Of a DNA stretch of 64,000 nt, positions 35,496 to 44,753 are shown piece by piece. The position numbers and the translations under genes were made by a program. Numbering within the stretch: the stretch's first letter is position 1; every line of letters begins with the position of its first letter. This stretch comes from Rhodospirillaceae bacterium. GTDB lineage: Bacteria; Pseudomonadota; Alphaproteobacteria; UBA8366. Below the pieces are notes generated by a model. That model searched no databases. It was not told the origin of the DNA and saw only the letters and a list, made by a program, of their open reading frames with translations. Location: NCBI GenBank assembly GCA_002711555.1, contig PARQ01000007.1, forward strand, positions 34,349 to 98,348. The letters are read 5' to 3'.

Positions 35496-36233
35496 ATGGC
35501 CGACGGCAGAGAACAAAGCCCACTTGCACAATTCGAAATTAAGCCATTGATCGAACTTGAACTTGGCGGTTTTGATATTTCGTATACCAACTCAGCTCTT
35601 TTTATGACTGTTACCTTTTTTCTGATTGTAGGATTTCTACTGTTGGGGACACGTAAACGCGCATCCGTGCCTTCTCGCTTACAGATAATGGTTGAGTTGT
35701 CTTACGAGTTCATAGCTGGACTAATTCGCGACACAATTGGCACAGAGGGACGTAAATATTTTCCTTTTATATTCAGTGTGTTCATGTTTGTTCTGGTCGG
35801 AAACCTTCTCGGCATGACGCCGTATAGTTTTACCTTCACCAGCCATATTATCGTTACCTTTGCTTTAGCCTTTGCCATTTTCGCTGGCGTTACAATCCTT
35901 GGTTTTTGTAAACATGGCTTGCATTTTTTTAGTTTTTTCTTGCCTCCCGGAACACCCTGGATGATGGCGCCATTACTTGTTCCTATCGAGGTAATTTCCT
36001 ATTTGTCACGGCCAATAAGTTTGTCAGTGCGCCTTTTTGCCAATATGCTCGCTGGACATACTTTGCTCAAAGTTATTGCTAGTTTTATTGGGCTGTTGGG
36101 GGTTTACGGTGTTCTTCCACTTGCACTTGTTACTGCACTGACCGGACTTGAAATTCTGATTGCTTTTTTGCAGGCCTACGTTTTTGCGATACTTACCTGT
36201 CTTTACATCAACGATGCTCTAAAGTTGCACTAA
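35496..36233 (+). CDS. atpB: F0F1 ATP synthase subunit a
   Basis: Subunit a carries the two proton half-channels beside the c-ring. It has 245 residues and about six hydrophobic segments. The essential arginine is in the LSVRLFANMLAGH motif (about residue 182), with the conserved E and Q/H positions in the last helix (LEILIAFLQAYVFAILTCLYI). It is inner-membrane located and lies between atpI and atpE in the F0-only operon; the F1 genes are elsewhere in the genome, as usual in this class. Confidence 0.97.
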   Translation: MADGREQSPLAQFEIKPLIELELGGFDISYTNSALFMTVTFFLIVGFLLLGTRKRASVPSRLQIMVELSYEFIAGLIRDTIGTEGRKYFPFIFSVFMFVLVGNLLGMTPYSFTFTSHIIVTFALAFAIFAGVTILGFCKHGLHFFSFFLPPGTPWMMAPLLVPIEVISYLSRPISLSVRLFANMLAGHTLLKVIASFIGLLGVYGVLPLALVTALTGLEILIAFLQAYVFAILTCLYINDALKLH

Positions 36234-36307
36234 TGTATTGAATTTTTGGGGATCCGCCCCGTACAATAAACCTTACACTTAACTTCTAATCGAAAAGGAA
36301 TAAACTC

Positions 36308-36532
36308 ATGGATATTGAAGCCGCAAAACTCATTGGCGCCGGCCTTGCCGTGATTGGAATGGTCGGCTCGGGGATCGGTATCGGCAACGTATTTTCGTCC
36401 TTCATCTTAGCTGTCGGACGTAATCCAGCCGCTCGGGGTGAAGTTTTTACGATGACCATGCTTGGTTTTGCGCTAGTGGAAGCAATAGCACTTTTCGCGC
36501 TCGTGATTGCTCTGCTCATTCTGTTTAAGTAA
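36308..36532 (+). CDS. atpE: F0F1 ATP synthase subunit c
   Basis: A 74-residue hairpin of two transmembrane helices that forms the rotor ring. The glycine-rich first helix ([10 protein letters not shown]), the polar loop RNPAARGE, and the proton-binding glutamate E58 in [14 protein letters not shown] are clear. The conserved GxGxG pattern and E rather than D are typical of proteobacterial c-subunits using protons. The 74-base gap after atpB holds its own ribosome binding site (AAAAGGAA). Confidence 0.97.
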   Translation: MDIEAAKLIGAGLAVIGMVGSGIGIGNVFSSFILAVGRNPAARGEVFTMTMLGFALVEAIALFALVIALLILFK

Positions 36533-36583
36533 TACCTATTTAAGTAGTGCCAACCGAATCAGCTAAAAAAAGGCGCATCAGCG

Positions 36584-37075
36584 ATGCCACAACTTGACCC
36601 GACTTACTATCCATCACAACTTTTTTGGTTGATTGTTGTATTTAGCCTTTTATTCGTTGTTTTATGGAAGATTGTGCTGCCGAGGATATCGCGTATCCGG
36701 GAGGTCCGGCAGTCAAGAATTGAGGCTGATTTGGAAAAAGCCAAAGCTGTAAAGATTGAAGCAGAAAGCGTTCTCGCGGCCTATGAAGATTCCCTTGCCA
36801 AGGCATCTGCGAAAGCACAGGAGATAAATCATAAGGTGTCTGATGAGGTATCCACTGAACGAGCAAGGCGCCTCGATGAGGTGGCTCAATCAATCGTCAA
36901 ACGCGTCCAAGAAGCAGAGGCTCTAATCTCTGATGAAGAGCAGCGCGCTGCTAGGGCAGTGAATTCTCTTTCAGCTGATTTGGTGTGTTTGGCGACCGAA
37001 AAACTCGGCTGCGGGGAGACATCAAATAAAAATGCAGCTGCAGCTGTAGAGGCAGCTTTAGCGAGGATACAATAA
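36584..37075 (+). CDS. F0F1 ATP synthase subunit b'
   Basis: A 163-residue b-type stator subunit: a short N-terminus, one transmembrane helix (LFWLIVVFSLLFVVLWKIVLP, about residues 13-33), then a long charged coiled coil. The N-terminal MPQLDPTYYPSQLFWL is typical of the b' form found with b in alphaproteobacteria and phototrophs. Its stop overlaps the next ATG by one base (TAATG), so b' and b are produced together as a heterodimer. Confidence 0.93.
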   Translation: MPQLDPTYYPSQLFWLIVVFSLLFVVLWKIVLPRISRIREVRQSRIEADLEKAKAVKIEAESVLAAYEDSLAKASAKAQEINHKVSDEVSTERARRLDEVAQSIVKRVQEAEALISDEEQRAARAVNSLSADLVCLATEKLGCGETSNKNAAAAVEAALARIQ

Positions 37076-37554
37076 TGAATTTAGACCCCACTGCTTGGGT
37101 TGCAGTTTCCTTTTTTCTATTTGTTCTTGCTGTTTTTAGACCAGCCAAAAAAGCTATATTGTCCGGTCTCGATAAAAAAATAGATCAAATCAAAGCAGAA
37201 ATTGAAGAAGCCCAGGAATTACGTGAAGAGGCCGAAGCGCTTCTTGCTAGCTATCACCGCAAACAGCGAGAGGCTTTACAAGAAGCGGAAGCTATTGTTT
37301 CTCGTGCCCAAGATGATGCCACTAGGCTCCGGAGGGAAGCTGAGGGTAGTATTGAGGCAGCATTGAAACGTCAAGAAGAACTTGCAACTGAAAAAATCTC
37401 GCAATTAGAGGCTGCGGCTATATCCAGAATTCGAAATACAGCGGTCGAAATCGCGATGGACGCGACAGAAAAGGTTCTCGGGGATCGTCTCACTGGGAAA
37501 AAAGGTAAGGAGTTGGCTGAAAACTCAATTGCTGAACTCGGTAAAAGATTCTAA
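37075..37554 (+). CDS. atpF: F0F1 ATP synthase subunit b
   Basis: A 159-residue stator subunit with one N-terminal membrane helix (TAWVAVSFFLFVLAVF, about residues 5-20) and a long helical peripheral stalk (residues 30-155). The N-terminus NLDPTAWVA is typical of alphaproteobacterial b subunits. The last gene of the F0 operon, converging on gcvP. A weak stem AGCAC/GTGCT at 37554-37568 overlaps its 3' end and is not a convincing terminator. Confidence 0.94.
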   Translation: MNLDPTAWVAVSFFLFVLAVFRPAKKAILSGLDKKIDQIKAEIEEAQELREEAEALLASYHRKQREALQEAEAIVSRAQDDATRLRREAEGSIEAALKRQEELATEKISQLEAAAISRIRNTAVEIAMDATEKVLGDRLTGKKGKELAENSIAELGKRF

Positions 37555-37656
37555 GCACAGCAGGTGCTCTCTCACTTTCTGCCAAATCTTCAGACACAGG
37601 AAAGTTTTCTCATCAAATAAAGACCAAAAATAACTCTCATTTCTAACTTACCTTAA

Positions 37657-40527
37657 CTATTCAGCGGCATCTTTATAAGCTTCAAGTGGTAGACAGCTAC
37701 AAACCAAGTTGCGGTCACCGTAAACTTGATCAACGCGATTAACCGCAGGCCAATATTTTTCACTCAACGGGGCAGAGGTTGGGAAGAGAGCTAGTTCGAT
37801 TGGATAGCAGTTGTCCCAATCCGATATGTCAGCGGCTGTGTGAGGCGCATTTACCAATGGATTGTCGTCTCTAGGCAGTTTTCCGGATATTATTTGATCA
37901 ATCTCAGAACGTATTCCGATCATAGCTTCACAGAACCGATCCAGCTCTGTCTTCGATTCACTTTCTGTAGGCTCAATCATAAGAGTACCAGGCACCGGAA
38001 ATGACATTGTCGGTGCATGGAACCCATAATCCATTAACCTCTTTGCTACATCGTCAACCGTAATGCCAGCGGTTTCCTTGAATTGCCTTACATCAATTAT
38101 GCATTCATGGGCAACAAACCCGTTGGGTCCAGTGTACAGTATCGGGAAATGAGAGCTTAACCGCCGCGCTATATAATTTGCATTTAAAATTGCTACTTCC
38201 GTGGCTTTTTTTAATCCGTCATGCCCCATCATCGCTATGTATGCCCATGAAATTGGCAATATCCCCGCACTTCCCCAAGGTGCTGCAGTAACGGCTTGAG
38301 ATTGCACCTCCTGAGGGTGTCCAGGCAAGTAAGGAGCAAGATGCTTACCAACACCAATAGGCCCAACCCCAGGGCCACCTCCACCATGAGGAATACAAAA
38401 GGTTTTGTGCAGATTTACATGGGCAACATCCGGCCCAAAGTGCCCTGGTCGGGCAACACCAACAAGAGCATTAAGATTAGCGCCATCCATGTAGACCTGC
38501 CCACCATGACCGTGAACAATGTTACATACTTCGCTAATGGCGAATTCAAACACTCCATGAGTTGAAGGGTACGTTACCATCAACGCAGCCAAGCAATCTC
38601 TATGTTCTTCAGCTTTTTTCGCTAGATCCACTAAATCTATATTGCCGGCCGAGTCACAATCGATCACGACAACTTTCATTCCTGCCAGCACTGCACTCGC
38701 AGGATTAGTGCCATGAGCGGAACCGGGAATTAGACAAACATCACGTTGAGAGTTCCCATTAGCCTCATGGTATGCGCGGATTGCTAGCAAACCAGCATAT
38801 TCTCCTTGGCTTCCCGCATTAGGCTGCAATGAAAATGAATGAAATCCCGTAATCCGGCAAAGCATATCAATTAGGCTATCTGTCAAAATCTGGTAACCTG
38901 TGATTTGCTCTTTTGGTGCAAATGGATGAATAGAGCTAAACTCTCTCCAAGTGATCGGTATCATCTCCGCGGTTGCATTTAACTTCATAGTGCAAGAGCC
39001 AAGTGGTATCATGGCTCTATCGAGTGCTATATCTTTAGCCTGAAGTCGATTCAAGTATCTCAACATTTCAGTCTCAGAGTGATACTTATGAAAAATTGGA
39101 TGATTAAGCACTGGTCCGTGGCGCCTCAAACTGTTGGGGATGGCATCAACAACGCCCTCTTCAATTAGATTGAAATCCAGCCCATCACAGTTGATTGGGT
39201 CAAATACCCTCCACAAAACTTCAATGTCAGCACGGGTAGTAGTTTCGTCGACTGCTATACCAACTTTACCAGCCTCTATTTTGCGCAAATTTATTCCTTC
39301 TGATGCCGCATCGGCAATTAATTTATCGGCATCGTCTGTGATTACAGAAAGCGTATCAAAGTAAGCGTTGTTTGAGAGATTGAAGCCGATTTTGCTCAAT
39401 CCAAAAGCTAATGTTGTAGCGAGCCGATGCACGCGCTTTGCAATCTTTTTCAATCGGCGCGGTCCGTGGTAAACTGCATACAGACCCGCTATCACTGCCA
39501 ACAGCACCTGTGCGGTACATATGTTGCTAGTAGCCTTCTCCCGTCGAATATGTTGTTCCCGTGTCTGCAATGAAAGTCTGAGCGCTGAATTGCCCTTGGT
39601 ATCAACTGATACCCCGACTAAGCGCCCTGGCAAAGAGCGTTTAAGGGCATCTGAGGTTGCAAAAAAAGCTGCGTGCGGCCCCCCACAACCCATCGGCACT
39701 CCAAACCGTTGAGCACTACCAAAAACTAAATCTGCACCCCAATCGCCTGGTGGTTGTAGAAGCATCAAACTCAGGAGATCCGTCGCAACAGCAATGAAAA
39801 CATTATTGTTGTGGGCCTCTGCTACCAGTGAAGAGTAGTCATTTACGGCGCCATCTGTAGTCGGATATTGTAGCAATACACCAAATAGATCTTCAAATTT
39901 TAACTCTGAAGAAGGATCACCAATTTTCAACTCAATCCCTAGTGGTGCGGCTCTCGTCCTCAAAACGTTAATAGTTTGTGGATGACAGTTTGCTGCCACA
40001 AAAAAACAATTAGACTTCTTTTTCGACAACTTGTGAAGCAATGTCATTGCCTCTGCTGCGGCCGACGCCTCATCAAGTAGAGAGGCATTAGCTATACTCA
40101 TTCCAGTAAGCTCGCAGACCATTGTCTGGAAATTCAATACTGCTTCTAACCGCCCTTGGCTTATCTCTGGTTGATATGGAGTGTAGGCAGTGTACCATCC
40201 TGGATTTTCGAGAACGTTTCTGACTATCACATTTGGGGTTACCGTATCGTAATAACCGCAGCCTATCATGGAGCGCATAACTTGGTTTGATTTTGCTATG
40301 TCACGAAGGCTCTCGATTACCTCTGTCTCCCCCCTTGAAGACGGTAAATTAAGTGCACTGGTATCCCTAATGGTGTCGGGCACGACCTTTTCTATCAACT
40401 CTTCCAGAGATTGCACTTTCAGCTCCCCCAACATTTGCTGAATCTCACTATCCCTTGGGCCAATATGCCGACCGATAAAGTCATCATGTTGCTCTAGTTC
40501 TTTCAGAGTCAGCTTACTCCGAGTCAT
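37657..40527 (-). CDS. gcvP: glycine dehydrogenase (decarboxylating), P protein
   Basis: GcvP decarboxylates glycine with PLP and passes the aminomethyl group to lipoylated GcvH. At 956 residues it is the fused, full-length form. Seen are the N-terminal [11 protein letters not shown], the glycine-rich segment near the middle ([16 protein letters not shown]) and the PLP lysine in [17 protein letters not shown] (about residue 705). ATG 40527 is chosen because AGAGGTGA lies just upstream; ATG 40545 is an alternative. It is the last gene of the riboswitch-controlled gcvT-gcvH-gcvP operon. Confidence 0.96.
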   Translation of the reverse strand: MTRSKLTLKELEQHDDFIGRHIGPRDSEIQQMLGELKVQSLEELIEKVVPDTIRDTSALNLPSSRGETEVIESLRDIAKSNQVMRSMIGCGYYDTVTPNVIVRNVLENPGWYTAYTPYQPEISQGRLEAVLNFQTMVCELTGMSIANASLLDEASAAAEAMTLLHKLSKKKSNCFFVAANCHPQTINVLRTRAAPLGIELKIGDPSSELKFEDLFGVLLQYPTTDGAVNDYSSLVAEAHNNNVFIAVATDLLSLMLLQPPGDWGADLVFGSAQRFGVPMGCGGPHAAFFATSDALKRSLPGRLVGVSVDTKGNSALRLSLQTREQHIRREKATSNICTAQVLLAVIAGLYAVYHGPRRLKKIAKRVHRLATTLAFGLSKIGFNLSNNAYFDTLSVITDDADKLIADAASEGINLRKIEAGKVGIAVDETTTRADIEVLWRVFDPINCDGLDFNLIEEGVVDAIPNSLRRHGPVLNHPIFHKYHSETEMLRYLNRLQAKDIALDRAMIPLGSCTMKLNATAEMIPITWREFSSIHPFAPKEQITGYQILTDSLIDMLCRITGFHSFSLQPNAGSQGEYAGLLAIRAYHEANGNSQRDVCLIPGSAHGTNPASAVLAGMKVVVIDCDSAGNIDLVDLAKKAEEHRDCLAALMVTYPSTHGVFEFAISEVCNIVHGHGGQVYMDGANLNALVGVARPGHFGPDVAHVNLHKTFCIPHGGGGPGVGPIGVGKHLAPYLPGHPQEVQSQAVTAAPWGSAGILPISWAYIAMMGHDGLKKATEVAILNANYIARRLSSHFPILYTGPNGFVAHECIIDVRQFKETAGITVDDVAKRLMDYGFHAPTMSFPVPGTLMIEPTESESKTELDRFCEAMIGIRSEIDQIISGKLPRDDNPLVNAPHTAADISDWDNCYPIELALFPTSAPLSEKYWPAVNRVDQVYGDRNLVCSCLPLEAYKDAAE

Positions 40528-40547
40528 TTCATCACCTCTAGGCATTA

Positions 40548-40925
40548 TCAACCCTCCTCCATAGCAAATTCATCATAAGCAGCACTATCCATTAAACTAT
40601 CTAGTTCGGTCGTGTCCGAAAGCCTAATTTTAAAGAACCATGCGCCACCTTGTGGATCGCTATTCACGGTTTCCGGGGCATTGTCTAAGGTGGAATTGAC
40701 TTCAAAAACTTCTCCTGACACCGGAGTATATACCTCCGCTGCTGCCTTTACCGATTCAACCACAGCAACCTCATCCCCCTTAGCCACTGTCTTCCCGACT
40801 ACTGGCAATTCTACGAACACAACATCTCCTAGTTGCTGCTGAGCAAAGCTGGTAATGCCAATCGTGGCAATCTCTCCATCTATAGTAAGCCATTCATGGT
40901 CTTTGCTATATTTTACGTCTGTCAT
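40548..40925 (-). CDS. gcvH: glycine cleavage system H protein
   Basis: The lipoyl carrier of the glycine cleavage complex, 125 residues. The lipoylated lysine is K60 in [14 protein letters not shown]; the N-terminal [12 protein letters not shown] and the C-terminal DEFAMEEG are as expected. ATG 40925 lies nine bases after AGAGG; an upstream TTG at 40934 is less likely. It is 22 bases after gcvT and 20 bases before gcvP. Confidence 0.97.
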   Translation of the reverse strand: MTDVKYSKDHEWLTIDGEIATIGITSFAQQQLGDVVFVELPVVGKTVAKGDEVAVVESVKAAAEVYTPVSGEVFEVNSTLDNAPETVNSDPQGGAWFFKIRLSDTTELDSLMDSAAYDEFAMEEG

Positions 40926-40947
40926 AATGCTCAACCTCTTCTAGTCT

Positions 40948-42066
40948 TCAATTTTTAATCCTAAAATAATGTGTCTGAACCATTGGAATGGGCACAACAG
41001 TAGCAGATACGGTTTTACCGCGAAGTTCTGCAAATAAATTGGTACCGATTGCGGCACATGTAGATGACACATAACCCATTGCTACGGGAGATTTTAGTGT
41101 TGGGCTAAAACCCCCACTTGTTATAGTGCCTACATCAACACCAGCTGAGTCTCGTAATTGAGTACCACGTCTTAGAGGTGCTCGACCTTCTGGCACTAGC
41201 CCAACCCGCTTACGTTTGGGGCCGGAGGCAAGCTGTTCTAAGACAACATCCGCTCCAATGAAATCACCGGAATTGCGCCGGCGGGCCCCTATCGACCATT
41301 CTAAATTGGCCTCTACAGGGGTAGTCGACTCATCAAGGTCTTGACCATAAAGGCATAGTCCAGCTTCTAGGCGCAGTGAGTCGCGGGCGCCAAGACCAGC
41401 CAATTGTATCTCCTTCTCACCTAGCAAACATTCGGCTAACCTTTCTGCTCGTTCGCCGCTAACGGAGATTTCAAAGCCATCTTCCCCCGTATAGCCTGAC
41501 CTACTGAGTACTACTTCGACCCCAAAAAGAACCGCATGGCGGCGCGTCATAAAACCAAATTGATCAAAATCTATATCACAATGTCTTTTGAGCACTTGTA
41601 CCGTTCTAGGTCCTTGCAAAGCTAAGAGCGCTTGTTTTTGCAGATGATGAAGATCACAACCTTCAGGGAGATGCTTTTTCAAGTGTTTAATATCAGCATC
41701 CTTACAAGCAGCATTTACAATTAGGCCTAGCCGGTCGCCGTGATTAGAGATCAGAAGGTCATCGAGTATCCCACCCTTGCCATTAGTAAATTGACTGTAG
41801 CAAACTTGCCCTTTTGCCAAACCACCCACATCAGCAGGAACTAGTCTCTCAAGTGCTGCTGCACGGTCTTCTCCAGAAACCTCGAGTTGTCCCATATGCG
41901 AAACGTCAAATAATCCAGCGGCATCGCGGGTATGCAGATGTTCTTTGACAATCCCACCCCGATATTGAACAGGCAATGAATACCCTGCAAAAGAAACCAT
42001 ACGCCCGCCGTTGGCTACATGCAGGTTATATAAGGGTGTTTTTGAAAGTATTTTATCCGCTGCCAC
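40948..42066 (-). CDS. gcvT: glycine cleavage system T protein (aminomethyltransferase)
   Basis: GcvT releases ammonia from the aminomethyl-lipoyl H protein and makes 5,10-methylene-tetrahydrofolate. The protein begins near KTPLYNLHVANGGRMVSFAGYSLPVQY and has LFDVSHMGQLEVSG (folate-site aspartate) and the C-terminal GFSPTLKSPVAMGYV. The GTG at 42066, nine bases after GGAG, gives 372 residues; an upstream GTG at 42102 would add 12 residues and approach the riboswitch. First gene of gcvTHP. Confidence 0.94.
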   Translation of the reverse strand: MAADKILSKTPLYNLHVANGGRMVSFAGYSLPVQYRGGIVKEHLHTRDAAGLFDVSHMGQLEVSGEDRAAALERLVPADVGGLAKGQVCYSQFTNGKGGILDDLLISNHGDRLGLIVNAACKDADIKHLKKHLPEGCDLHHLQKQALLALQGPRTVQVLKRHCDIDFDQFGFMTRRHAVLFGVEVVLSRSGYTGEDGFEISVSGERAERLAECLLGEKEIQLAGLGARDSLRLEAGLCLYGQDLDESTTPVEANLEWSIGARRRNSGDFIGADVVLEQLASGPKRKRVGLVPEGRAPLRRGTQLRDSAGVDVGTITSGGFSPTLKSPVAMGYVSSTCAAIGTNLFAELRGKTVSATVVPIPMVQTHYFRIKN

Positions 42067-42117
42067 TGACCGTATCTCCGTTAACAAAACGAGTGCACCC
42101 ACACTAAACTATGAGCG

Positions 42118-42307
42118 CCACCCAACTCTGTCACGGAACCTGAGAGTATCACCGGCAATTACCGATTTACCCCTTCGGTGAGGTGAACCCGTATGAGCAC
42201 ACCTGCTTTCCAGAGGCCCCTCACCTAACGGTCCTTTTGCCTGAGAGATTCCCGGGTAGGTTGCTCCTTCGGCGCCGTCGGAAATTTACCGTCGGCCTCT
42301 CCCGCTA
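42118..42307 (-). promoter_or_regulatory. tandem glycine riboswitch
   Basis: Read leftward from 42307, two glycine aptamers follow each other. The first (about 42228-42307) has GCGGGAGAGG, CCGAAGGAGCAA and ATCTCTCAGGCAAAAGGACC. The second (about 42118-42227) has GGTGAGGGGCCTCTGG, CACCGAAGGGGTAAA and ACTCTCAGGTTCCGTGACAG. Both carry the conserved gcvT-element hallmarks, and the pair lies directly before gcvT. Such tandem elements usually switch the operon on when glycine is abundant. The expression platform is not resolved by eye. Confidence 0.94.
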
Positions 42308-42329
42308 GGGTCATAGGGTATATTTTTAT

Positions 42330-42358
42330 AATGTACCGTCACCAGCCTTGTAACGCAA
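42330..42358 (-). promoter_or_regulatory. candidate promoter of the gcvTHP operon
   Basis: Read leftward: TTGCGT (42353-42358), 17-base spacer, TACATT (42330-42335), placing the transcript start just before the first glycine aptamer. Motif match only. Confidence 0.5.
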
Positions 42359-42400
42359 CGTCTTCAGACCAAAATTTTACTCTTTTTCAATTAACCTTAG

Positions 42401-42952
42401 TCAGCGACGACGCGTACTACCGAGTCGACGCCGATTATACTCTAATTCCTCCTTAGTCAGTTCGAGCCCGATATAGATACGCCAATCCGGTGGCGAGTGA
42501 TCGGGCCGCTGTGGAATTATAATGTCAAAAATATCACTGAAATCAATCCGCGAGTCGCGCCCCTCAAACTTTGCAATGACTGGCGTGCGATTGCGGGTAA
42601 GAACTTTCTTTGCACGATCAACAACCCAAACCCAATACGCAAACTCAGCCTTATCTTCTAACATTGCAGCTCCCCGAAGAGCAGTCATGCTAAGCGCAAT
42701 ATTCAACGTTATTTCTTTGTTCCCAATATCACATTCGCCATCGAATGTGTTAAGTTTAACGTGGAAGACAGTTTTGTTGAGGTCGTATTCGACGCCAGGT
42801 CTGAACCTCACTAATTCTTGTCCGGTTTTTAATATTGTAGGCATGGGGCACACATCGGGATCACCAGTTGTTTCGTCCATTAAGGCACAACCACCCATCA
42901 ACGATATTAACATCATCGCTTTAATTGACTGGCGAATAAATGAGTGGGACAT
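42401..42952 (-). CDS. hypothetical lipoprotein
   Basis: A small secreted protein, 183 residues from ATG 42952, which gives a lipoprotein signal: SFIRQSIKAMMLISLMGGC with the acceptor cysteine at C22. An upstream start at 42985 would add a hydrophobic stretch without improving the signal. The mature part has no motif I recognise; mid-sequence strands (YDLNKTVFHVKLNTFDG, EITLNIALSMTALRGA) suggest a beta-rich domain, and the C-terminus is arginine-rich (NRRRLGSTRRR). It lies 94 bases beyond the gcv leader on the same strand, is divergent from thrB, and no function is assigned. Confidence 0.65.
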   Translation of the reverse strand: MSHSFIRQSIKAMMLISLMGGCALMDETTGDPDVCPMPTILKTGQELVRFRPGVEYDLNKTVFHVKLNTFDGECDIGNKEITLNIALSMTALRGAAMLEDKAEFAYWVWVVDRAKKVLTRNRTPVIAKFEGRDSRIDFSDIFDIIIPQRPDHSPPDWRIYIGLELTKEELEYNRRRLGSTRRR

Positions 42953-43229
42953 AAACATCAGAATCACGATAATTAAATAACTCAACTTTGAAATTCAGGA
43001 CAAACGTACAGCAAACTTTTTACTTTGCTAACGTAAATTCGACCAATAGAATTAGTTATGGGTAGGAGCAGATGGTGACAAAAATAACCCGCGTTACAAA
43101 GAACTGACATATGCGTTCCTCTTTCATCTTAGATACTCGGAAAAAAGTAAACGTACATCAATTAAACCAAAGAATGCCAAATAAATTGATTTTGCAAGAA
43201 TGACCATAAGCTACACTTGTTGGTAAAAA

Positions 43230-44192
43230 ATGGCTGTATACACAGAAGTGCCGGATGATGCGCTAAACGATTTTGTCGCCGAATATGATATAGGTTCCAT
43301 ACTATCATGCAAAGGTATTGCGGAGGGAGTTGAAAATAGTAATTTCCTTCTTACAACCACTCAAGGCCGATTTATTCTAACACTTTATGAGAAGCGAGTA
43401 GACCCCTCAGACCTACCCTACTTTCTTTATTTGATGGAGTATCTGGAGGAAAGAGATATACCATGCCCTACTGTTTTACACGGGCGTGATGGTGAAGGCT
43501 TACGCGAAGTTTGCGGAAAGCCAGCCGCAATTATTTCCTTTCTTGATGGCATGTCTCCCCGCAGAATTGGCACGGGCCATTGCAAAATGGTCGGGGAGGC
43601 CCTTGCTAAAATGCATCTCGCCAGCCTCCAATTTCCTATGAACCGTAAAAATAGCCTCGCACTCACAGCTTGGCGTCCTCTACTTTATTCGTGTGGTCAG
43701 GCCATTGATCAAGTACAACCAGGTCTGAGAAATTTTCTAGAGATAGAAATCGATTATTTGCACGAGCATTGGCCCACATGCCTGCCTGCTGGTACATGCC
43801 ATGCTGACTTATTCCCCGATAACGTATTTTTCTTGCAAAAAGAGTTGTCGGGCCTGATTGATTTCTATTTTGCTTGCAATGACTTCCTAGCTTACGACCT
43901 TGCCATATGTCTTAATGCTTGGTGCTTCAATCAAAAAGGATCTATCGATCGGTCAAGGGCACATTCACTGCTTACAGGTTATTGTAGTGTACGGAAATTA
44001 ACGGTAACGGAATTAAAAGCATTCCCCACACTAGCTCGGGGTGGAGCTATCCGCTTTCTACTTACACGGCTCTTCGACTGGATTAATAATCCAACCGATG
44101 CATTGGTACGACCAAAAGATCCGTCGGAATACTACCATATTTTAAGTTTCCACCAGAAGATCACTGAAATAACTGAGTATGGCCTTGAATGA
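43230..44192 (+). CDS. thrB: homoserine kinase, APH-fold type
   Basis: Phosphorylates homoserine in threonine biosynthesis. At 320 residues it is the ThrB type II of alphaproteobacteria, an aminoglycoside-phosphotransferase fold unrelated to the GHMP-type ThrB. Seen are [13 protein letters not shown] (nucleotide loop), the catalytic [12 protein letters not shown] (about residue 190) and [16 protein letters not shown] (metal-binding aspartate). ThrC, the next enzyme, is at 49615-51006 on the other strand. The rnhA ATG overlaps its stop by four bases. It has no clear Shine-Dalgarno. Confidence 0.93.
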   Translation: MAVYTEVPDDALNDFVAEYDIGSILSCKGIAEGVENSNFLLTTTQGRFILTLYEKRVDPSDLPYFLYLMEYLEERDIPCPTVLHGRDGEGLREVCGKPAAIISFLDGMSPRRIGTGHCKMVGEALAKMHLASLQFPMNRKNSLALTAWRPLLYSCGQAIDQVQPGLRNFLEIEIDYLHEHWPTCLPAGTCHADLFPDNVFFLQKELSGLIDFYFACNDFLAYDLAICLNAWCFNQKGSIDRSRAHSLLTGYCSVRKLTVTELKAFPTLARGGAIRFLLTRLFDWINNPTDALVRPKDPSEYYHILSFHQKITEITEYGLE

Positions 44193-44647
44193 GCAAAAAA
44201 AATGAAATTGTTAGAGTCTTCACCGACGGTGCTTGCTCAGGTAATCCGGGGCCAGGCGGTTGGGGCGCTATTTTGCAATTTGCAGAAGCCGAAAAAGAAC
44301 TTTCAGGCGGCGACACAAATACCACCAACAATCGCATGGAGCTTATGGCTGCAATTCGCGCCCTTGAAATTCTTACTAAGCCTGTCTCAGTCGAACTTTA
44401 TACGGATAGCATTTATGTACATGACGGATTTACTAAGTGGATTCACGGATGGAAGAAAAACGGTTGGAAAACCGCGTCCAAGAAGTCCGTAAAGAACGAA
44501 GACCTGTGGCGAAGACTTGAAAAGGCCGCGAGTAGCCACATGGTACAATGGCACTGGATAAAGGGACACGCTGGACACCCAGAAAATGAACGCGCAGATG
44601 CACTCGCCCGGGATGCTGCATTGGCGCACCAGATCAATACAGTATAG
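44189..44647 (+). CDS. rnhA: ribonuclease HI
   Basis: Cleaves RNA in RNA-DNA hybrids. The 152-residue protein has the catalytic acidic residues: D13 in [16 protein letters not shown]51 in [13 protein letters not shown]71 in LYTDSIYV, and D136 in [12 protein letters not shown], plus the basic handle helix ([16 protein letters not shown]). Translationally coupled to thrB through ATGA, a pairing typical of alphaproteobacteria. The window thus codes both RNase H types. Confidence 0.96.
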   Translation: MSKKNEIVRVFTDGACSGNPGPGGWGAILQFAEAEKELSGGDTNTTNNRMELMAAIRALEILTKPVSVELYTDSIYVHDGFTKWIHGWKKNGWKTASKKSVKNEDLWRRLEKAASSHMVQWHWIKGHAGHPENERADALARDAALAHQINTV

Positions 44648-44753
44648 TTCAGATGTAACATTCACTACTCTTACAGAGAGTGCAATTCCATCAGCGAAAC
44701 GTAAGTTCTGGCAACTTGCCCGTTGATTAGAATATTTTTTAGGTGCCGTAGAC

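Noticed and set aside
37554..37568. Terminator after atpF (AGCAC/GTGCT)
   Set aside because: Five-base stem overlapping the coding end and no T-tract.
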